64,000 nucleotides of DNA from Pseudomonas helleri (GTDB lineage Bacteria > Pseudomonadota > Gammaproteobacteria > Pseudomonadales > Pseudomonadaceae). Position numbers and translations under genes: made by a program. Every line of letters starts with the position of its first letter. The stretch's first letter is position 1. The notes beneath the pieces are model-generated. The model saw only the letters and a program-made list of their open reading frames with translations. It ran no database searches and had not been told where the DNA came from. Positions 49,603 through 61,806 of the stretch are shown here, in pieces. The stretch covers positions 62,001 through 126,000 of the forward strand of contig NZ_WIWC01000011.1 in assembly GCF_009600315.1 (NCBI RefSeq), read 5' to 3'.

Positions 49603-52600
49603 ATGAAAGCAGGTCTGTACCACCCCGATGAATTCAAGGATAACTGTGGTTTCGGCCTGATTGCCCACATGCAGGGCGAACCCAGTCATACCCTTCTGCA
49701 AACCGCCATTGAGGCCCTGACCTGCATGACCCACCGCGGTGGGATTAACGCAGACGGCAAGACCGGTGACGGTTGTGGTCTGCTGATTCAAAAGCCTGAT
49801 CTGTTCTTGCGCGCCGTCGCCCACGATCATTTCGGTACCGATTTGCCCAAGCAGTATGCCGTGGGCATGGTGTTCTTTAATCAGGACCCGATCAAAGCCG
49901 AAGCGGCGCGCGCCAATATGAACCGCGAGATCCTCGCGGCCGGCCTGCAACTGGTGGGCTGGCGCAAAGTGCCGATTGATACCAGCGTGCTGGGTCGTCT
50001 GGCGCTGGAGCGTCTGCCCCAAATCGAACAAGTGTTCATTGGTGGGGACAGCCTGAGCGATCAGGACATGGCCATCAAACTGTTCAGCGCCCGTCGCCGT
50101 TCCTCGGTGGCCAACGCAGCTGACAGCGATCACTACATCTGTAGTTTTTCCCACAAGACCATCATTTATAAAGGCCTGATGATGCCGGCGGACTTGACCG
50201 CCTTCTATCCAGACCTGAGCGATGAACGCCTGCAAACCGCCATCTGCGTGTTCCACCAGCGTTTCTCCACCAACACCTTGCCGAAATGGCCGCTGGCGCA
50301 GCCGTTCCGCTTTCTCGCCCACAACGGCGAAATCAACACCATCACCGGCAACCGCAACTGGGCGCAGGCCCGTCGCACCAAGTTCGCCAATGATTTGATC
50401 GGCGACCTCGACGAGCTCGGCCCCTTGGTCAACCGCGTGGGTTCTGACTCCTCCAGCATGGACAACATGCTGGAGCTGATGGTCACTGGCGGCATCGACC
50501 TGTTCCGTGGCGTGCGCATGCTGATTCCACCGGCGTGGCAGAACGTTGAGACCATGGACCCCGACCTGCGGGCGTTCTATGAGTACAACTCGATGCACAT
50601 GGAACCGTGGGACGGCCCTGCGGGCGTGGTCATGACCGACGGCCGTTACGCCGTCTGCCTGCTCGACCGTAATGGCCTGCGCCCCGCGCGCTGGGTCACG
50701 ACCACCAACGGCTACATCACCATCGCCTCGGAAATCGGCGTGTGGGACTACAAGCCTGAAGACGTGATCGCCAAAGGCCGTGTGGGCCCGGGTCAGATCC
50801 TTTCGGTTGATACTGAAACCGGCCAGGTGCTGGACACCGATGCCATCGACAACCGCTTGAAGTCGCGCCATCCGTACAAACAATGGCTGCGCAAGAATGC
50901 CCTGCGCATTCAAGCCACTATCGACGACCATGACCACGGTTCGGCGTTTTACGACGTTGACCAGCTCAAGCAATACATGAAGATGTATCAGGTCACGTTT
51001 GAAGAACGTGACCAAGTGCTGCGCCCGCTGGGTGAGCAGGGCTACGAAGCGGTCGGCTCCATGGGCGATGACACGCCGATGGCGGTGCTGTCGCAGCGTG
51101 TGCGTACGCCGTATGACTACTTCCGCCAGCAATTCGCGCAAGTCACTAACCCGCCGATTGACCCGCTGCGTGAAGCCATCGTCATGTCGTTGGAAATCTG
51201 CCTCGGTGCCGAGCGCAATATTTTCCAGGAATCCCCGGAGCATGCTTCTCGTGTGATCCTCAGCTCGCCGGTCATCTCGCCCGCCAAGTGGCGTTCGCTG
51301 ATGAACCTCGATCTGCCGGGTTTCGAGCGTCAGTTCATCGACCTCAACTACGACGAGAGCCTTGGCCTCGAAGCCGCCGTACGCAACATTGCCGATCAGG
51401 CCGAAGAAGCGGCCCGCGCCGGGCGTACGCAAATCGTCTTGAGCGACCGTCATATCGCCCCGGGCAAGTTGCCGGTTCACGCCTCGCTGGCGGTAGGTGC
51501 TGTTCACCACCGCTTGACTGAAAAAGGTCTGCGCTGCGACAGCAACATCCTGGTCGAAACCGCGACCTGTCGTGACCCGCATCACTTTGCCGTGTTGATC
51601 GGTTTTGGCGCTTCGGCGATCTACCCGTTCCTGGCGTACGAAGTGCTGGGTGACTTGATCCGCACCGGCGAAGTGCTGGGTGACCTCTATGAGGTATTCA
51701 AGAACTACCGCAAAGGCATCACCAAAGGCCTGCTGAAAATCCTTTCGAAGATGGGCATTTCGACCATCGCTTCGTACCGCGGTGCGCAGCTGTTCGAAGC
51801 CATTGGCCTGTCCGAAGAAATTTGCGACCTGAGCTTCCGTGGCGTACCGAGCCGCCTTAAAGGCGCGCGCTTTGTCGACCTTGAGGCCGAGCAAAAGCTG
51901 TTGGCGGCCGAAGCCTGGAGCGCGCGCAAGCCGATCCAGCAAGGCGGTCTGCTCAAGTACGTGCACGGCGGCGAATACCACGCCTACAACCCGGACGTGG
52001 TCGCCACCCTGCAAGCCGCCGTACAGCAGGGCGACTACAGCAAGTTCAAGGAATACACTGCGCTGGTCGATCAACGCCCGGTGTCGATGATCCGCGACCT
52101 GTTGCAAGTCAAAACCCTCGATACGCCACTGGCCATCGAAGAGATCGAACCGCTGGAGCAGATCCTCAAGCGTTTCGACTCGGCAGGTATCTCACTCGGC
52201 GCCTTGTCGCCCGAGGCCCACGAAGCTTTGGCAGAAGCCATGAACCGCTTGGGCGCACGCTCAAACTCCGGCGAAGGCGGCGAAGACCCGGCGCGCTACG
52301 GCACTATTAAAAGCTCGAAAATCAAGCAAGTGGCCACGGGCCGTTTCGGTGTGACGCCGGAATACCTGGTCAACGCCGAGGTGCTGCAAATCAAGGTCGC
52401 CCAAGGCGCCAAGCCGGGTGAGGGCGGGCAACTGCCGGGTGGCAAGGTCAACGGCCTGATCGCCAAACTGCGTTATGCCGTACCGGGCGTGACCCTGATT
52501 TCGCCACCGCCGCACCACGACATCTATTCCATCGAAGACTTGTCGCAGCTCATCTTCGACTTGAAACAAGTCAACCCTAAAGCGCTGGTGTCGGTGAAGC

Positions 52601-54051
52601 TGGTGGCTGAGGCGGGCGTAGGCACTATCGCCGCAGGCGTGGCCAAGGCTTATGCCGACTTGATTACCATCTCGGGCTATGACGGCGGCACGGGTGCTTC
52701 GCCGCTGACCTCCATCAAATACGCGGGCGCACCGTGGGAGCTGGGTCTGGCTGAAACTCACCAGACTTTGCGGGGTAACGACTTGCGCGGCAAAGTGCGG
52801 GTACAGACCGATGGCGGCCTGAAAACCGGCCTGGACGTGATCAAGGCAGCGATTCTGGGCGCTGAAAGCTTCGGCTTCGGCACCGCGCCGATGATCGCTC
52901 TGGGCTGCAAATACCTGCGTATTTGCCACCTCAACAACTGCGCCACCGGCGTGGCCACGCAGAACGAATCGCTGCGTAAAAACCATTACATCGGCACCGT
53001 CGACATGGTGGTCAACTTCTTCACCTACGTGGCTGAAGAAACCCGTGAGTGGCTGGCCAAACTGGGCGTTCGCAGCCTTGAAGAGCTGATCGGTCGCACT
53101 GACTTGCTGGACATCCTGCCGGGTGAAACCGCCAAGCAGCAGCACCTCGATCTGACGCCGCTGCTGGGCAGCGACAATGTGCCTGCTGACAAACCGCAGT
53201 TCTGCGAAGTTGATCGCAACCCGCCGTTCGACAAAGGTCTGCTGGCCGAGAAAATGGTCGACATGGCCACGGCTGCCATCAATGACATGAGCGGTGCAGA
53301 GTTCGAACTCGACATCTGCAACTGCGATCGCTCCATTGGTGCCCGTATCTCGGGTGAAATCGCCCGCGCTTACGGTAATCAGGGCATGGCCAAAGCCCCC
53401 ATCACCTTCCGCTTCAAAGGCACTGCCGGTCAGAGCTTTGGTGTGTGGAACGCCGGTGGTTTGAACATGTACCTGCAAGGCGATGCCAACGACTACGTCG
53501 GCAAGGGCATGACCGGCGGCAAGCTGGTGATCGTTCCGCCTACCGGCAGCGTGTACAAGACTCAAGACAGCGCCATTATCGGCAACACCTGCCTGTACGG
53601 CGCCACCGGCGGCAAGCTGTTTGCGGCGGGCACGGCGGGTGAGCGTTTCGCGGTGCGTAACTCCGGTGCTCACACCGTGGTTGAAGGCACGGGCGATCAC
53701 TGCTGCGAATACATGACCGGCGGCTTCGTCTGTGTACTGGGCAAAACCGGTTATAACTTCGGCTCGGGCATGACTGGCGGTTTCGCCTACGTGCTGGATC
53801 AGGACAACACCTTCGTCGACCGGGTTAACCACGAGTTGGTGGAAATCCAGCGCATCAGTGGTGAGGCGATGGAGGCGTACCGCAACCATCTGCAGCACGT
53901 GCTGGACGAATACGTGGAGGAGACTGACAGCGAGTGGGGTCGCAACCTCTCGGAAAACCTCGATGATTACCTGCGCCGTTTCTGGATGGTCAAGCCCAAG
54001 GCTGCCAGCTTGAAGTCGTTGCTTTCCAGCATCCGTGCCAACCCGCAGTGA
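49603..54051 (+). CDS. gltB: glutamate synthase large subunit
   Basis: NADPH-dependent glutamate synthase alpha chain: moves the amide of glutamine to 2-oxoglutarate. 1482 residues from the ATG at 49603. Cys15 ([10 protein letters not shown]) becomes the N-terminal nucleophile of the Ntn amidotransferase domain after processing. The central and FMN-binding domains follow. The 3Fe-4S cluster Cys are in [18 protein letters not shown]. The C-terminal beta-helix ([31 protein letters not shown]) ends near residue 1430. gltD follows after 33 bases. Confidence 0.98.
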   Translation: MKAGLYHPDEFKDNCGFGLIAHMQGEPSHTLLQTAIEALTCMTHRGGINADGKTGDGCGLLIQKPDLFLRAVAHDHFGTDLPKQYAVGMVFFNQDPIKAEAARANMNREILAAGLQLVGWRKVPIDTSVLGRLALERLPQIEQVFIGGDSLSDQDMAIKLFSARRRSSVANAADSDHYICSFSHKTIIYKGLMMPADLTAFYPDLSDERLQTAICVFHQRFSTNTLPKWPLAQPFRFLAHNGEINTITGNRNWAQARRTKFANDLIGDLDELGPLVNRVGSDSSSMDNMLELMVTGGIDLFRGVRMLIPPAWQNVETMDPDLRAFYEYNSMHMEPWDGPAGVVMTDGRYAVCLLDRNGLRPARWVTTTNGYITIASEIGVWDYKPEDVIAKGRVGPGQILSVDTETGQVLDTDAIDNRLKSRHPYKQWLRKNALRIQATIDDHDHGSAFYDVDQLKQYMKMYQVTFEERDQVLRPLGEQGYEAVGSMGDDTPMAVLSQRVRTPYDYFRQQFAQVTNPPIDPLREAIVMSLEICLGAERNIFQESPEHASRVILSSPVISPAKWRSLMNLDLPGFERQFIDLNYDESLGLEAAVRNIADQAEEAARAGRTQIVLSDRHIAPGKLPVHASLAVGAVHHRLTEKGLRCDSNILVETATCRDPHHFAVLIGFGASAIYPFLAYEVLGDLIRTGEVLGDLYEVFKNYRKGITKGLLKILSKMGISTIASYRGAQLFEAIGLSEEICDLSFRGVPSRLKGARFVDLEAEQKLLAAEAWSARKPIQQGGLLKYVHGGEYHAYNPDVVATLQAAVQQGDYSKFKEYTALVDQRPVSMIRDLLQVKTLDTPLAIEEIEPLEQILKRFDSAGISLGALSPEAHEALAEAMNRLGARSNSGEGGEDPARYGTIKSSKIKQVATGRFGVTPEYLVNAEVLQIKVAQGAKPGEGGQLPGGKVNGLIAKLRYAVPGVTLISPPPHHDIYSIEDLSQLIFDLKQVNPKALVSVKLVAEAGVGTIAAGVAKAYADLITISGYDGGTGASPLTSIKYAGAPWELGLAETHQTLRGNDLRGKVRVQTDGGLKTGLDVIKAAILGAESFGFGTAPMIALGCKYLRICHLNNCATGVATQNESLRKNHYIGTVDMVVNFFTYVAEETREWLAKLGVRSLEELIGRTDLLDILPGETAKQQHLDLTPLLGSDNVPADKPQFCEVDRNPPFDKGLLAEKMVDMATAAINDMSGAEFELDICNCDRSIGARISGEIARAYGNQGMAKAPITFRFKGTAGQSFGVWNAGGLNMYLQGDANDYVGKGMTGGKLVIVPPTGSVYKTQDSAIIGNTCLYGATGGKLFAAGTAGERFAVRNSGAHTVVEGTGDHCCEYMTGGFVCVLGKTGYNFGSGMTGGFAYVLDQDNTFVDRVNHELVEIQRISGEAMEAYRNHLQHVLDEYVEETDSEWGRNLSENLDDYLRRFWMVKPKAASLKSLLSSIRANPQ

Positions 54052-55503
<1,452 letters not shown>

Positions 55504-55505
55504 AA

Positions 55506-55585
55506 GCCCTCTCCCAGAGGGAGAGGGGACTAAAGGCAAAAGCAAGTCAGCGCCCTCTCCCTCCGGGAGAGGGTTGGGGTGAGGG
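55506..55585. repeat. REPIN, CCCTCACCC type, after gltD
   Basis: Left arm truncated (CCCTCTCCC present, outer part absent); right arm complete to GGTTGGGGTGAGGG. Same family as 3541-3647 and 12439-12530. Confidence 0.85.
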
Positions 55586-55625
55586 AAAAGCGTCACCCCC
55601 AACGCAACTAATCACCCCGATAGAT

Positions 55626-55653
55626 AAAAGGCACGGCACTTGCCGTGCCTTTT
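55626..55653 (+). terminator. terminator-like hairpin between gltD and hemE
   Basis: AAAAGGCACGGCA and TGCCGTGCCTTTT form a perfect 13-bp stem with a 2-base centre, followed by few T's. Symmetric enough to work on both strands. Confidence 0.7.
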
Positions 55654-55700
55654 GCGTCCGTCTCTGAGAAAATGCCCGCACTTTTTTTCCGGACGCTGAC

Positions 55701-56771
55701 ATGACTGATCTCAAGAATGACCGTTTCCTTCGCGCTTTGCTCAAGCAACCCGTTGATGTCACGCCTGTCTGGATGATGCGTCAGGCCGGTCGCTACCTGC
55801 CGGAATACCGCGCCAGCCGCGCAAAGGCCGGTGACTTCATGAGCCTGTGCAAAAACGCCGAATTCGCCTGCGAAGTCACGATGCAGCCTCTGGACCGCTT
55901 CCCGCAGCTGGATGCGGCCATCTTGTTCTCCGACATCCTGACCATTCCCGATGCCATGGGCCAGGGCCTGTACTTCGAAACCGGTGAAGGCCCGCGTTTC
56001 AAAAAAGTCGTCAGCACTTTGGCTGACATCGAAGCCCTGCCGATCCCGGATCCGCAAAAAGACCTCGGCTATGTCATGAACGCCGTCAGCACCATCCGTA
56101 AAGAACTCAATGGCCGTGTGCCCTTGATCGGCTTCTCCGGCAGCCCGTGGACGCTGGCCACTTACATGGTTGAAGGTGGCTCGTCCAAAGACTTCCGCAA
56201 AACCAAGGCCATGCTCTACGACACGCCTCAGGCCATGCACCTGCTGCTCGACAAGCTTGCACAGTCAGTGACCTCTTACCTCAACGGTCAGATTCTGGCA
56301 GGTGCCCAGGCGGTGCAAATATTCGACACGTGGGGCGGTAATCTGTCGTCTGCGGCGTACCAGGAGTTTTCTCTGGCCTACATGCGCAAAATCGTTAGCG
56401 GTCTGATCCGTGAACACGAAGGACGCAAAGTGCCGGTGATTCTCTTCACCAAAAACGGCGGTCTGTGGCTGGAAAGCATTGCGGATGCCGGTGCCGACGC
56501 TTTGGGACTGGACTGGACCTGCGATCTGGGTGAAGCCCGTCGTCGTGTGGGTCACAAAGTTGCGCTGCAAGGCAACATGGACCCTACCGTTCTGTATGCC
56601 AATCCGGAGGCGATCCGCACCGAGGTCAAACGCATTTTGGCCAGCTATGGCAAAGGATCGGGCCATGTGTTCAATCTGGGCCATGGCATTACCCCTGAAG
56701 TGAAACCCGAGCATGCAGGCGCCTTTATCAGTGCGGTGCATGAGTTCTCAGGGCAGTATCACCAAGAGTAA
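55701..56771 (+). CDS. hemE: uroporphyrinogen decarboxylase
   Basis: Converts uroporphyrinogen III to coproporphyrinogen III in haem synthesis. 356 residues. Signature [16 protein letters not shown] at the start and [17 protein letters not shown] in the middle; the [10 protein letters not shown] segment is near the C-terminus. Monocistronic, with a terminator after it. Confidence 0.98.
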   Translation: MTDLKNDRFLRALLKQPVDVTPVWMMRQAGRYLPEYRASRAKAGDFMSLCKNAEFACEVTMQPLDRFPQLDAAILFSDILTIPDAMGQGLYFETGEGPRFKKVVSTLADIEALPIPDPQKDLGYVMNAVSTIRKELNGRVPLIGFSGSPWTLATYMVEGGSSKDFRKTKAMLYDTPQAMHLLLDKLAQSVTSYLNGQILAGAQAVQIFDTWGGNLSSAAYQEFSLAYMRKIVSGLIREHEGRKVPVILFTKNGGLWLESIADAGADALGLDWTCDLGEARRRVGHKVALQGNMDPTVLYANPEAIRTEVKRILASYGKGSGHVFNLGHGITPEVKPEHAGAFISAVHEFSGQYHQE

Positions 56772-57235
56772 AAATTTCCCATTTTTTAAACCCGGCGATG
56801 CCGGGTTTTTTTTGGAGTTAATAAAAGGCTAATTACAGGCGCTGGCTGATCGTGTTGGCAGTTAAAAATAATATTTGTTTAAATTGTATTAACCGAAAAT
56901 TAATAATTAATGATTTTTTTCATGATGGTATGTAGTTGTATTTAGGAGTTCGCCTACTTCTCGAAAAGATATTTCCTACATAAACATTATTTCTTATCTG
57001 TAAAATTGCCGGCGATTGAATCTTAAGTGTGTGCGTAGTTCGTTAATGCGGTGTAAGTATTTTCTGAAGGTGATTGATGCTCGTAATTTTGGTTCTGGTT
57101 ATGAGTATCTGTTGTCATTGGAATGTGTAGGAGATGTCTGCGCAGATGCGCGAAGTGTTTAAACCTGATCTAACTTTATTGCTCTATAAAAAGTGCGGCT
57201 TTTTGCCGACTCAATAATTATCGCAGGGGTTATTT
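56772..57235. other. AT-rich leader of the LPMO gene
   Basis: 464 bases, hemE terminator first, then strongly AT-rich sequence with no supported reading frame. A TATAAA-containing stretch (about 57184) and a small CGGC/GCCG hairpin just before the start suggest promoter and leader elements, not resolved further. Confidence 0.6.
56788..56813 (+). terminator. intrinsic terminator of hemE
   Basis: AAACCCGGC and GCCGGGTTT around GAT, then eight T's. Confidence 0.93.
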
Positions 57236-58708
57236 ATGACAGTTGCACTTTCAAAGTCACGTGCTTTGATGGGGTGTGCATCCTCGTTGACGTTAATGGC
57301 AGCCATGTTCGCATCCCAGCAGGTAGCCGCCCACGGTTACATGAGCGACCCCCCTTCACGTGCGTATGCGTGCGTAAAAAAACTTAATACCGACTGTGGT
57401 ACTGCGGTCTATGAGCCACAATCTGTAGGTGAAACCAATAAGGGTTTCCCGACATTTGGACCGGCTGATGGTCAAATTGCGAGCGGTGGTCTGTCTCAAT
57501 TTTTCGCTATTGATGCCCAGTCGGCCACGCGCTGGCACTTGAGCGAAATAACCGATCGCAATGTCCAGTTTGATTGGTATTACGAAGCTGCACACAAAAC
57601 CACAAAGTGGGAATATTTTATTACCAAGGCTGGCTGGAATCCGAATTTGCCGCTCGCACGCGCCAGCTTTGACTTGACACCATTCTGTACTGTTGAAGCT
57701 GGAGGCGCGGTGCCTGTTGATGGCGCTGAAGGTAGTAGGGGGCCGGCCAAGGAAAAACATGAGTGCGTCATTCCGGCAGATCGTACGGGTCAGCACATCA
57801 TTTTGGGCGCATGGACCGTTGATAATACGGTTGCAGCCTTCTACAACGTCGTTGATGTAAATATTCTCGCCGCTGCACCTGATCCGGATGGCTGGACAAA
57901 TGTGGGTGCTCTGGCGCCTAGCCTGGCCCTCTTGCCTGGCGACTCGGTCAAGGCTCGTGCCTTTACTGGCAGTGCAGAAAGTGCCGAGTACAGCTTCAGC
58001 ATCGGTATTGATTCGGCAGAAGAAGGTCAGCCTGCAAACTGGGCTTTCAAACTGGCTGAAAGCGTAAATGCTGCCAACAAACCGGTACGTGCTGGTGTGC
58101 GCAATGAGGACGGCAGCATTGAGCCGATCAAAGGCACAAACACCTTCTATGCCAAAGCAGAAAGCGGAGTGACCAACTATCAGCTACAGACCACTTTGGT
58201 TCCGGATCCGGAAGCCTACATGCATGTGCATGATGTGGCAGGTGAGTATGTGCTGGACAAGGGCCAGGTCAACGTCGACTTTACCCTGATGACCAATAAA
58301 AAAATCGTGGTTGAAGCCACGGTTTACAACGCAGATAACAAACAAGTGGGCTCCATCCAGCAAACCATCGACGCCACTACTGCGCCTGTTAGCGTAGCGG
58401 TACGAAGCGCACCGGGTGCTCACTCCCTTAAGTTAATCGCCACCAGTGAAGATGGTCGTGAGAATTTCCAGGACCTCAAAGCGCTTAACCTGACCGGTGA
58501 AGGCGGCAGCCAGGAGTACGACGCCATCTATCCAGAAGGCTTTGCAACCTACAAAGCGGGCACTACCGTACTTCAACCGAAGAACGGAAAAGTGTACGAG
58601 TGCAAAATTTTCCCGTATTCGGGCTTCTGTGCACAGTACGCACCTAGCGCTACCCATTACGAGCCGGGCACGGGTTCGAATTGGACTGATGCCTGGATCG
58701 AGAAGTAA
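57236..58708 (+). CDS. gbpA: chitin-active lytic polysaccharide monooxygenase, GbpA-like (AA10)
   Basis: Copper enzyme that cleaves chitin oxidatively; secreted. 490 residues. A signal peptide ends at AAA-32, leaving His33 (HGYMSDPPSRAYAC) as the first residue of the histidine brace; His120 (AAHKTTKWEYFITKAGWNP) is the likely second. The AA10 domain (33 to about 215) is followed by GbpA-type middle domains and a C-terminal chitin-binding module with aromatic residues (YDAIYPEGFATYKAGTTVL; NWTDAWIEK). This matches the multidomain GbpA layout, which can also mediate adhesion. It is close to a cytochrome b561 and a type II secretion system that probably exports it. Confidence 0.92.
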   Translation: MTVALSKSRALMGCASSLTLMAAMFASQQVAAHGYMSDPPSRAYACVKKLNTDCGTAVYEPQSVGETNKGFPTFGPADGQIASGGLSQFFAIDAQSATRWHLSEITDRNVQFDWYYEAAHKTTKWEYFITKAGWNPNLPLARASFDLTPFCTVEAGGAVPVDGAEGSRGPAKEKHECVIPADRTGQHIILGAWTVDNTVAAFYNVVDVNILAAAPDPDGWTNVGALAPSLALLPGDSVKARAFTGSAESAEYSFSIGIDSAEEGQPANWAFKLAESVNAANKPVRAGVRNEDGSIEPIKGTNTFYAKAESGVTNYQLQTTLVPDPEAYMHVHDVAGEYVLDKGQVNVDFTLMTNKKIVVEATVYNADNKQVGSIQQTIDATTAPVSVAVRSAPGAHSLKLIATSEDGRENFQDLKALNLTGEGGSQEYDAIYPEGFATYKAGTTVLQPKNGKVYECKIFPYSGFCAQYAPSATHYEPGTGSNWTDAWIEK

Positions 58709-58780
58709 GCAACGCTAAAACATCGGGCCGCTCTTTATGAACGGTCCGATGCCGTATGGCAGATATGAGTACTTAACATC

Positions 58781-59284
58781 ATGAAGTATTCAACCTTGCA
58801 AAAAGTGCTACATGCACTCTCGGCACTTACGATTATCTGGTTGTTGATGTCGGGGTTTTATGCCGGATTGATAAGTGAAGATGCTGCCCTGAAAAGGTTG
58901 ATTGGCGAATTGAATGTGTCTGTAAGTTTGTCACTGGCTCCCTTTTTTTTGTTACGTCTGTGCGTCTCTTTCGGACGAGGATACGGTGCCTTGGTAGGCG
59001 TGAAAAACTTAATGCCGTGGCTGGTTTTTTTTGTACACACGATGATGTATGTGTCGGTCGTTATTGTCCTCATTTCAGGTGTTTTTATGATGGACAGGCC
59101 GATCATTTTTTTTAACGTTGTTACGTTTCCTCAGCCTTTAAGCAGCGTTGATATGACCGGGTTGTTTGGTCGAATTCATACACCGGCCTGTGGGGTGCTT
59201 GCAGCACTGATAACCCTGCACGTGGTCGCAGTTATCAAACATCAGCTATCAGGGCAGTCGATCATTAAACGCATGTTTTCTTAA
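58781..59284 (+). CDS. small cytochrome b561-family membrane protein
   Basis: 167 residues with four membrane helices (about 12-32, 45-62, 80-103, 133-152). Histidines at 11, 86, 133, 147 and 154 fit the CybB heme pattern (VLHALSALT, FFVHTMMY, RIHTPACGVLAALITLHVVAVIKH). The usual His at the start of helix 2 is not there (IGELNVSV instead). Shuttles electrons across the inner membrane in relatives. It is 72 bases after the LPMO gene and its stop overlaps the gspC start. A role in giving electrons to the LPMO is an inference from position. Confidence 0.85.
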   Translation: MKYSTLQKVLHALSALTIIWLLMSGFYAGLISEDAALKRLIGELNVSVSLSLAPFFLLRLCVSFGRGYGALVGVKNLMPWLVFFVHTMMYVSVVIVLISGVFMMDRPIIFFNVVTFPQPLSSVDMTGLFGRIHTPACGVLAALITLHVVAVIKHQLSGQSIIKRMFS

Positions 59285-59871
59285 TGGCTATTTCTTTAGG
59301 GCAGAGGCGATGCAGGTTCAGCGATGAAGCAGATTTGAATAGATCAACAATAGCGATAAACCGTTATTGGGCGTCCCGGATGGGTTGGGTGTTGCTGGCA
59401 GTGCCTCTGGGCTATGGCGGCTTTTTGGCGTGGCACGAATGGGTGTGGCACAAGTCCTTGAACGCGGTGCCCGTGTTGGCCCCCCTGAGTAGTGCGCCGA
59501 GCACACCTGCCCCTGAGCAATTCAAGCCCGATGCAATTGCCTCGGTGCTCGGTCTCAACACTCAAGTCACGTGGGTACAGAGCGCCGAACCTTTGCAACT
59601 GCGGGCCAGTTTTGTCTCCAGTGGGGGCACCTCGCAAGCGTTGCTGGCGGGTGCTCAAGGCGCACAGTTCTATGCAGAAGGTGAGCGCTTGCCCAGCGGC
59701 AGTGTTTTACGCCGCGTTGAGGCTAGCCATGTGGTGCTGTGGCGCAATGGCCGCGAAGAACGGTTAACCCTCACCCCCGCCAGCAAGCATGTTTTACCCG
59801 TTCCGAGCACACCCGGCGCAGCCCCGCCAGCGACCTCCCTTCATCTGCGGCCCGTTGCCGAACAACCTTAG
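59284..59871 (+). CDS. gspC: type II secretion protein GspC
   Basis: 195 residues. A single membrane helix (about 33-52, MGWVLLAVPLGYGGFLAW) and a periplasmic HR-like region (SVLGLNTQVTWVQSAEPLQLRASFVSSGGTSQALLAGAQGAQFYAEGERLPSGSVLRRVEASHVVLWRNGREERLTL). It links the inner-membrane platform to the GspD secretin. No PDZ domain is present, a shortened form. Overlaps cytochrome b561 by one base and precedes gspD by 9 bases. Confidence 0.88.
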   Translation: MAISLGQRRCRFSDEADLNRSTIAINRYWASRMGWVLLAVPLGYGGFLAWHEWVWHKSLNAVPVLAPLSSAPSTPAPEQFKPDAIASVLGLNTQVTWVQSAEPLQLRASFVSSGGTSQALLAGAQGAQFYAEGERLPSGSVLRRVEASHVVLWRNGREERLTLTPASKHVLPVPSTPGAAPPATSLHLRPVAEQP

Positions 59872-59880
59872 AGAATCTCA

Positions 59881-61806
59881 ATGAGCAAACCCAATGCGTT
59901 CGGCATCGGTCATCTTTTGACGTGTGGTGTCATCTGCTGTGCGCTGCTCTCACCCGTTTGGGCATCAGCAGAAGATCAGTATTGGCAGTTGGCAATGAAA
60001 GATGCCGAGCTACGTGATGTGGTTCAGGAAATGTCATCTGTGTTGGGCACCACCGTGGTGCTGGACCCCAGGGTGCAAGGCCGCGTTACGGTTATTTCCG
60101 AACAGGCGCTGGACCGCGAAGGCGTACGTCGGCTGTTCTACTCGGTACTCGATGCCCACGGGTTCTCGATCATTGATCAGGGTGACCGTTTGCTGATCCT
60201 TCCGGCCGCCGATGCCAAGGCGCGGCCAACCCATTCGCAGGGTTCACAAGCACCTGCCGAAGCCTTTGTTACCCAGGTCATCGAACTTAATGCCAGTGTG
60301 GCTGCCGATTTGGCGGGATTGTTACGCCCGTTGGTGTCCAGCAATGGTTACGTGGGTCCCTCAGCCTCGGCCAACGCGCTGATCATTACAGACACTGCTG
60401 CCAATACTCAGCGTATTGCCGACATCGTGCGCCAACTGGATGCCGGTACGCGTTATGGCCATTCGATGGTCGAGCTCAAGCATGGCCTGGCCAGTGACAT
60501 TGCCAAAGTCATTGAACAGTCACTGGATAAAAAAACCACGGGGGCGAGCAGTCAGGTTATCGCTGATCTTTCGAGCAATCGTCTGGTGATACTGGGCAGC
60601 GATGGCGCGCGCAAGCGTTTGAGCGCACTGGCTCGCTCGCTTGACATGCCAGCCAGTGCCCAACAAGAGAACTCACGGGTGCTGCGCCTGCGCCACAGCG
60701 ATGCCAAGCAATTGGCCGAGGTACTGGCAGCTGTGGGTCAAGGTATGAAACAAGAGACTGCGTTAGCAGGTGCAACACAGAAGGCCAGCTCACGTGAAGT
60801 GATGGTGGCGGCGGATGAGAGCCAGAACGCGCTGGTGATCATGGCCGAACCTACACAGGTTCGTACGCTTGAAAACATTGTGCGTCAGCTCGATCAGCCA
60901 CGTTCACAAGTATTGATCAATGCGGCGATCGTTGAAATCTCTGGAGACATCGTTGAGACATTGGGGGTGCAATGGGGCGTCAACACGGGCGGCAGCCAAG
61001 GCGGCATAACCTTCCCGGGCACCGGTATCCAGATTGGCGCGATGGCCTCCAGCGATATAAAAATGCCTGAAGGCGCTGTGCTGCAAGTCGGCGGTGATCG
61101 TTTTAACGCTTTAATTTCAGCACTGGCCAGCGACACCAACAACAACGTGCTGTCCACGCCCAGCCTGTTGACCCTGGACAATCAAGAGGCCGAAATCCTG
61201 GTGGGCCAGAACGTGCCTATTGAAACCGGCTCCTATAGTGGCGTGGGTGATAGCTCCGCAGGCCCTTTCACCACCGTCACACGCCAAGACATTGGTATTA
61301 GCCTGAAAATCAAACCGCATATTAATGAAGGGAGTTCTCTGCGTCTGGAAGTCGAGCAGGAAAACTCTGAAATTGCGCCGTCACTGCATGGCGGAGATTC
61401 ATCGGATTTGATTACTAACAAGCGTGCGTTAAAAAGTACGATTCTGGCCGAGGATGGAGAAATCATCGTCATCGGCGGGTTGATCAAAGACAGCGTGCGT
61501 ACCCAGGTGAGCGGTGTCCCTCTATTGCGCAGCATTCCCTATCTGGGCGCCTTGTTTCGCTGGAACAAAGACACTCATATGAAAACCAATCTTATGATTT
61601 TCTTACGGCCGACCATTGTACGTAGCCGACATGAGAGCCGTGAGATCAGCGAAAATCGCTACAACGCCTTGCGCAATCTCAGCAAACCCGCTTCAAAAGA
61701 CGGCAATTCGCTGCTGTTGCCCGGTGACCCGCATCAACTCTTTGAAGGCAACCTGCAAGACCCGGCCGCCGTGGACCTGCGCGCACCCGAAGCAGGTCGC
61801 CCATGA
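59881..61806 (+). CDS. gspD: type II secretion secretin GspD
   Basis: 641 residues. Signal peptide to about Ala-29. N0 domain (YWQLAMKDAELRDVVQEMSSVLGTTVVLDPRVQGRVTVIS) and N1-N3 repeats precede the C-terminal secretin barrel (DGEIIVIGGLIKDSVRTQVSGVPLLRSIPYLGALFR). Forms the outer-membrane channel for folded exoproteins such as the nearby LPMO. Overlaps gspE. Confidence 0.95.
   Translation: MSKPNAFGIGHLLTCGVICCALLSPVWASAEDQYWQLAMKDAELRDVVQEMSSVLGTTVVLDPRVQGRVTVISEQALDREGVRRLFYSVLDAHGFSIIDQGDRLLILPAADAKARPTHSQGSQAPAEAFVTQVIELNASVAADLAGLLRPLVSSNGYVGPSASANALIITDTAANTQRIADIVRQLDAGTRYGHSMVELKHGLASDIAKVIEQSLDKKTTGASSQVIADLSSNRLVILGSDGARKRLSALARSLDMPASAQQENSRVLRLRHSDAKQLAEVLAAVGQGMKQETALAGATQKASSREVMVAADESQNALVIMAEPTQVRTLENIVRQLDQPRSQVLINAAIVEISGDIVETLGVQWGVNTGGSQGGITFPGTGIQIGAMASSDIKMPEGAVLQVGGDRFNALISALASDTNNNVLSTPSLLTLDNQEAEILVGQNVPIETGSYSGVGDSSAGPFTTVTRQDIGISLKIKPHINEGSSLRLEVEQENSEIAPSLHGGDSSDLITNKRALKSTILAEDGEIIVIGGLIKDSVRTQVSGVPLLRSIPYLGALFRWNKDTHMKTNLMIFLRPTIVRSRHESREISENRYNALRNLSKPASKDGNSLLLPGDPHQLFEGNLQDPAAVDLRAPEAGRP

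Noticed and set aside
49555..53898. Two very long open frames on the minus strand opposite gltB
   Set aside because: They mirror the codon pattern of gltB, have no ribosome site or family-like sequence, and their translations are Arg/His/Gln-rich as expected of antisense frames.
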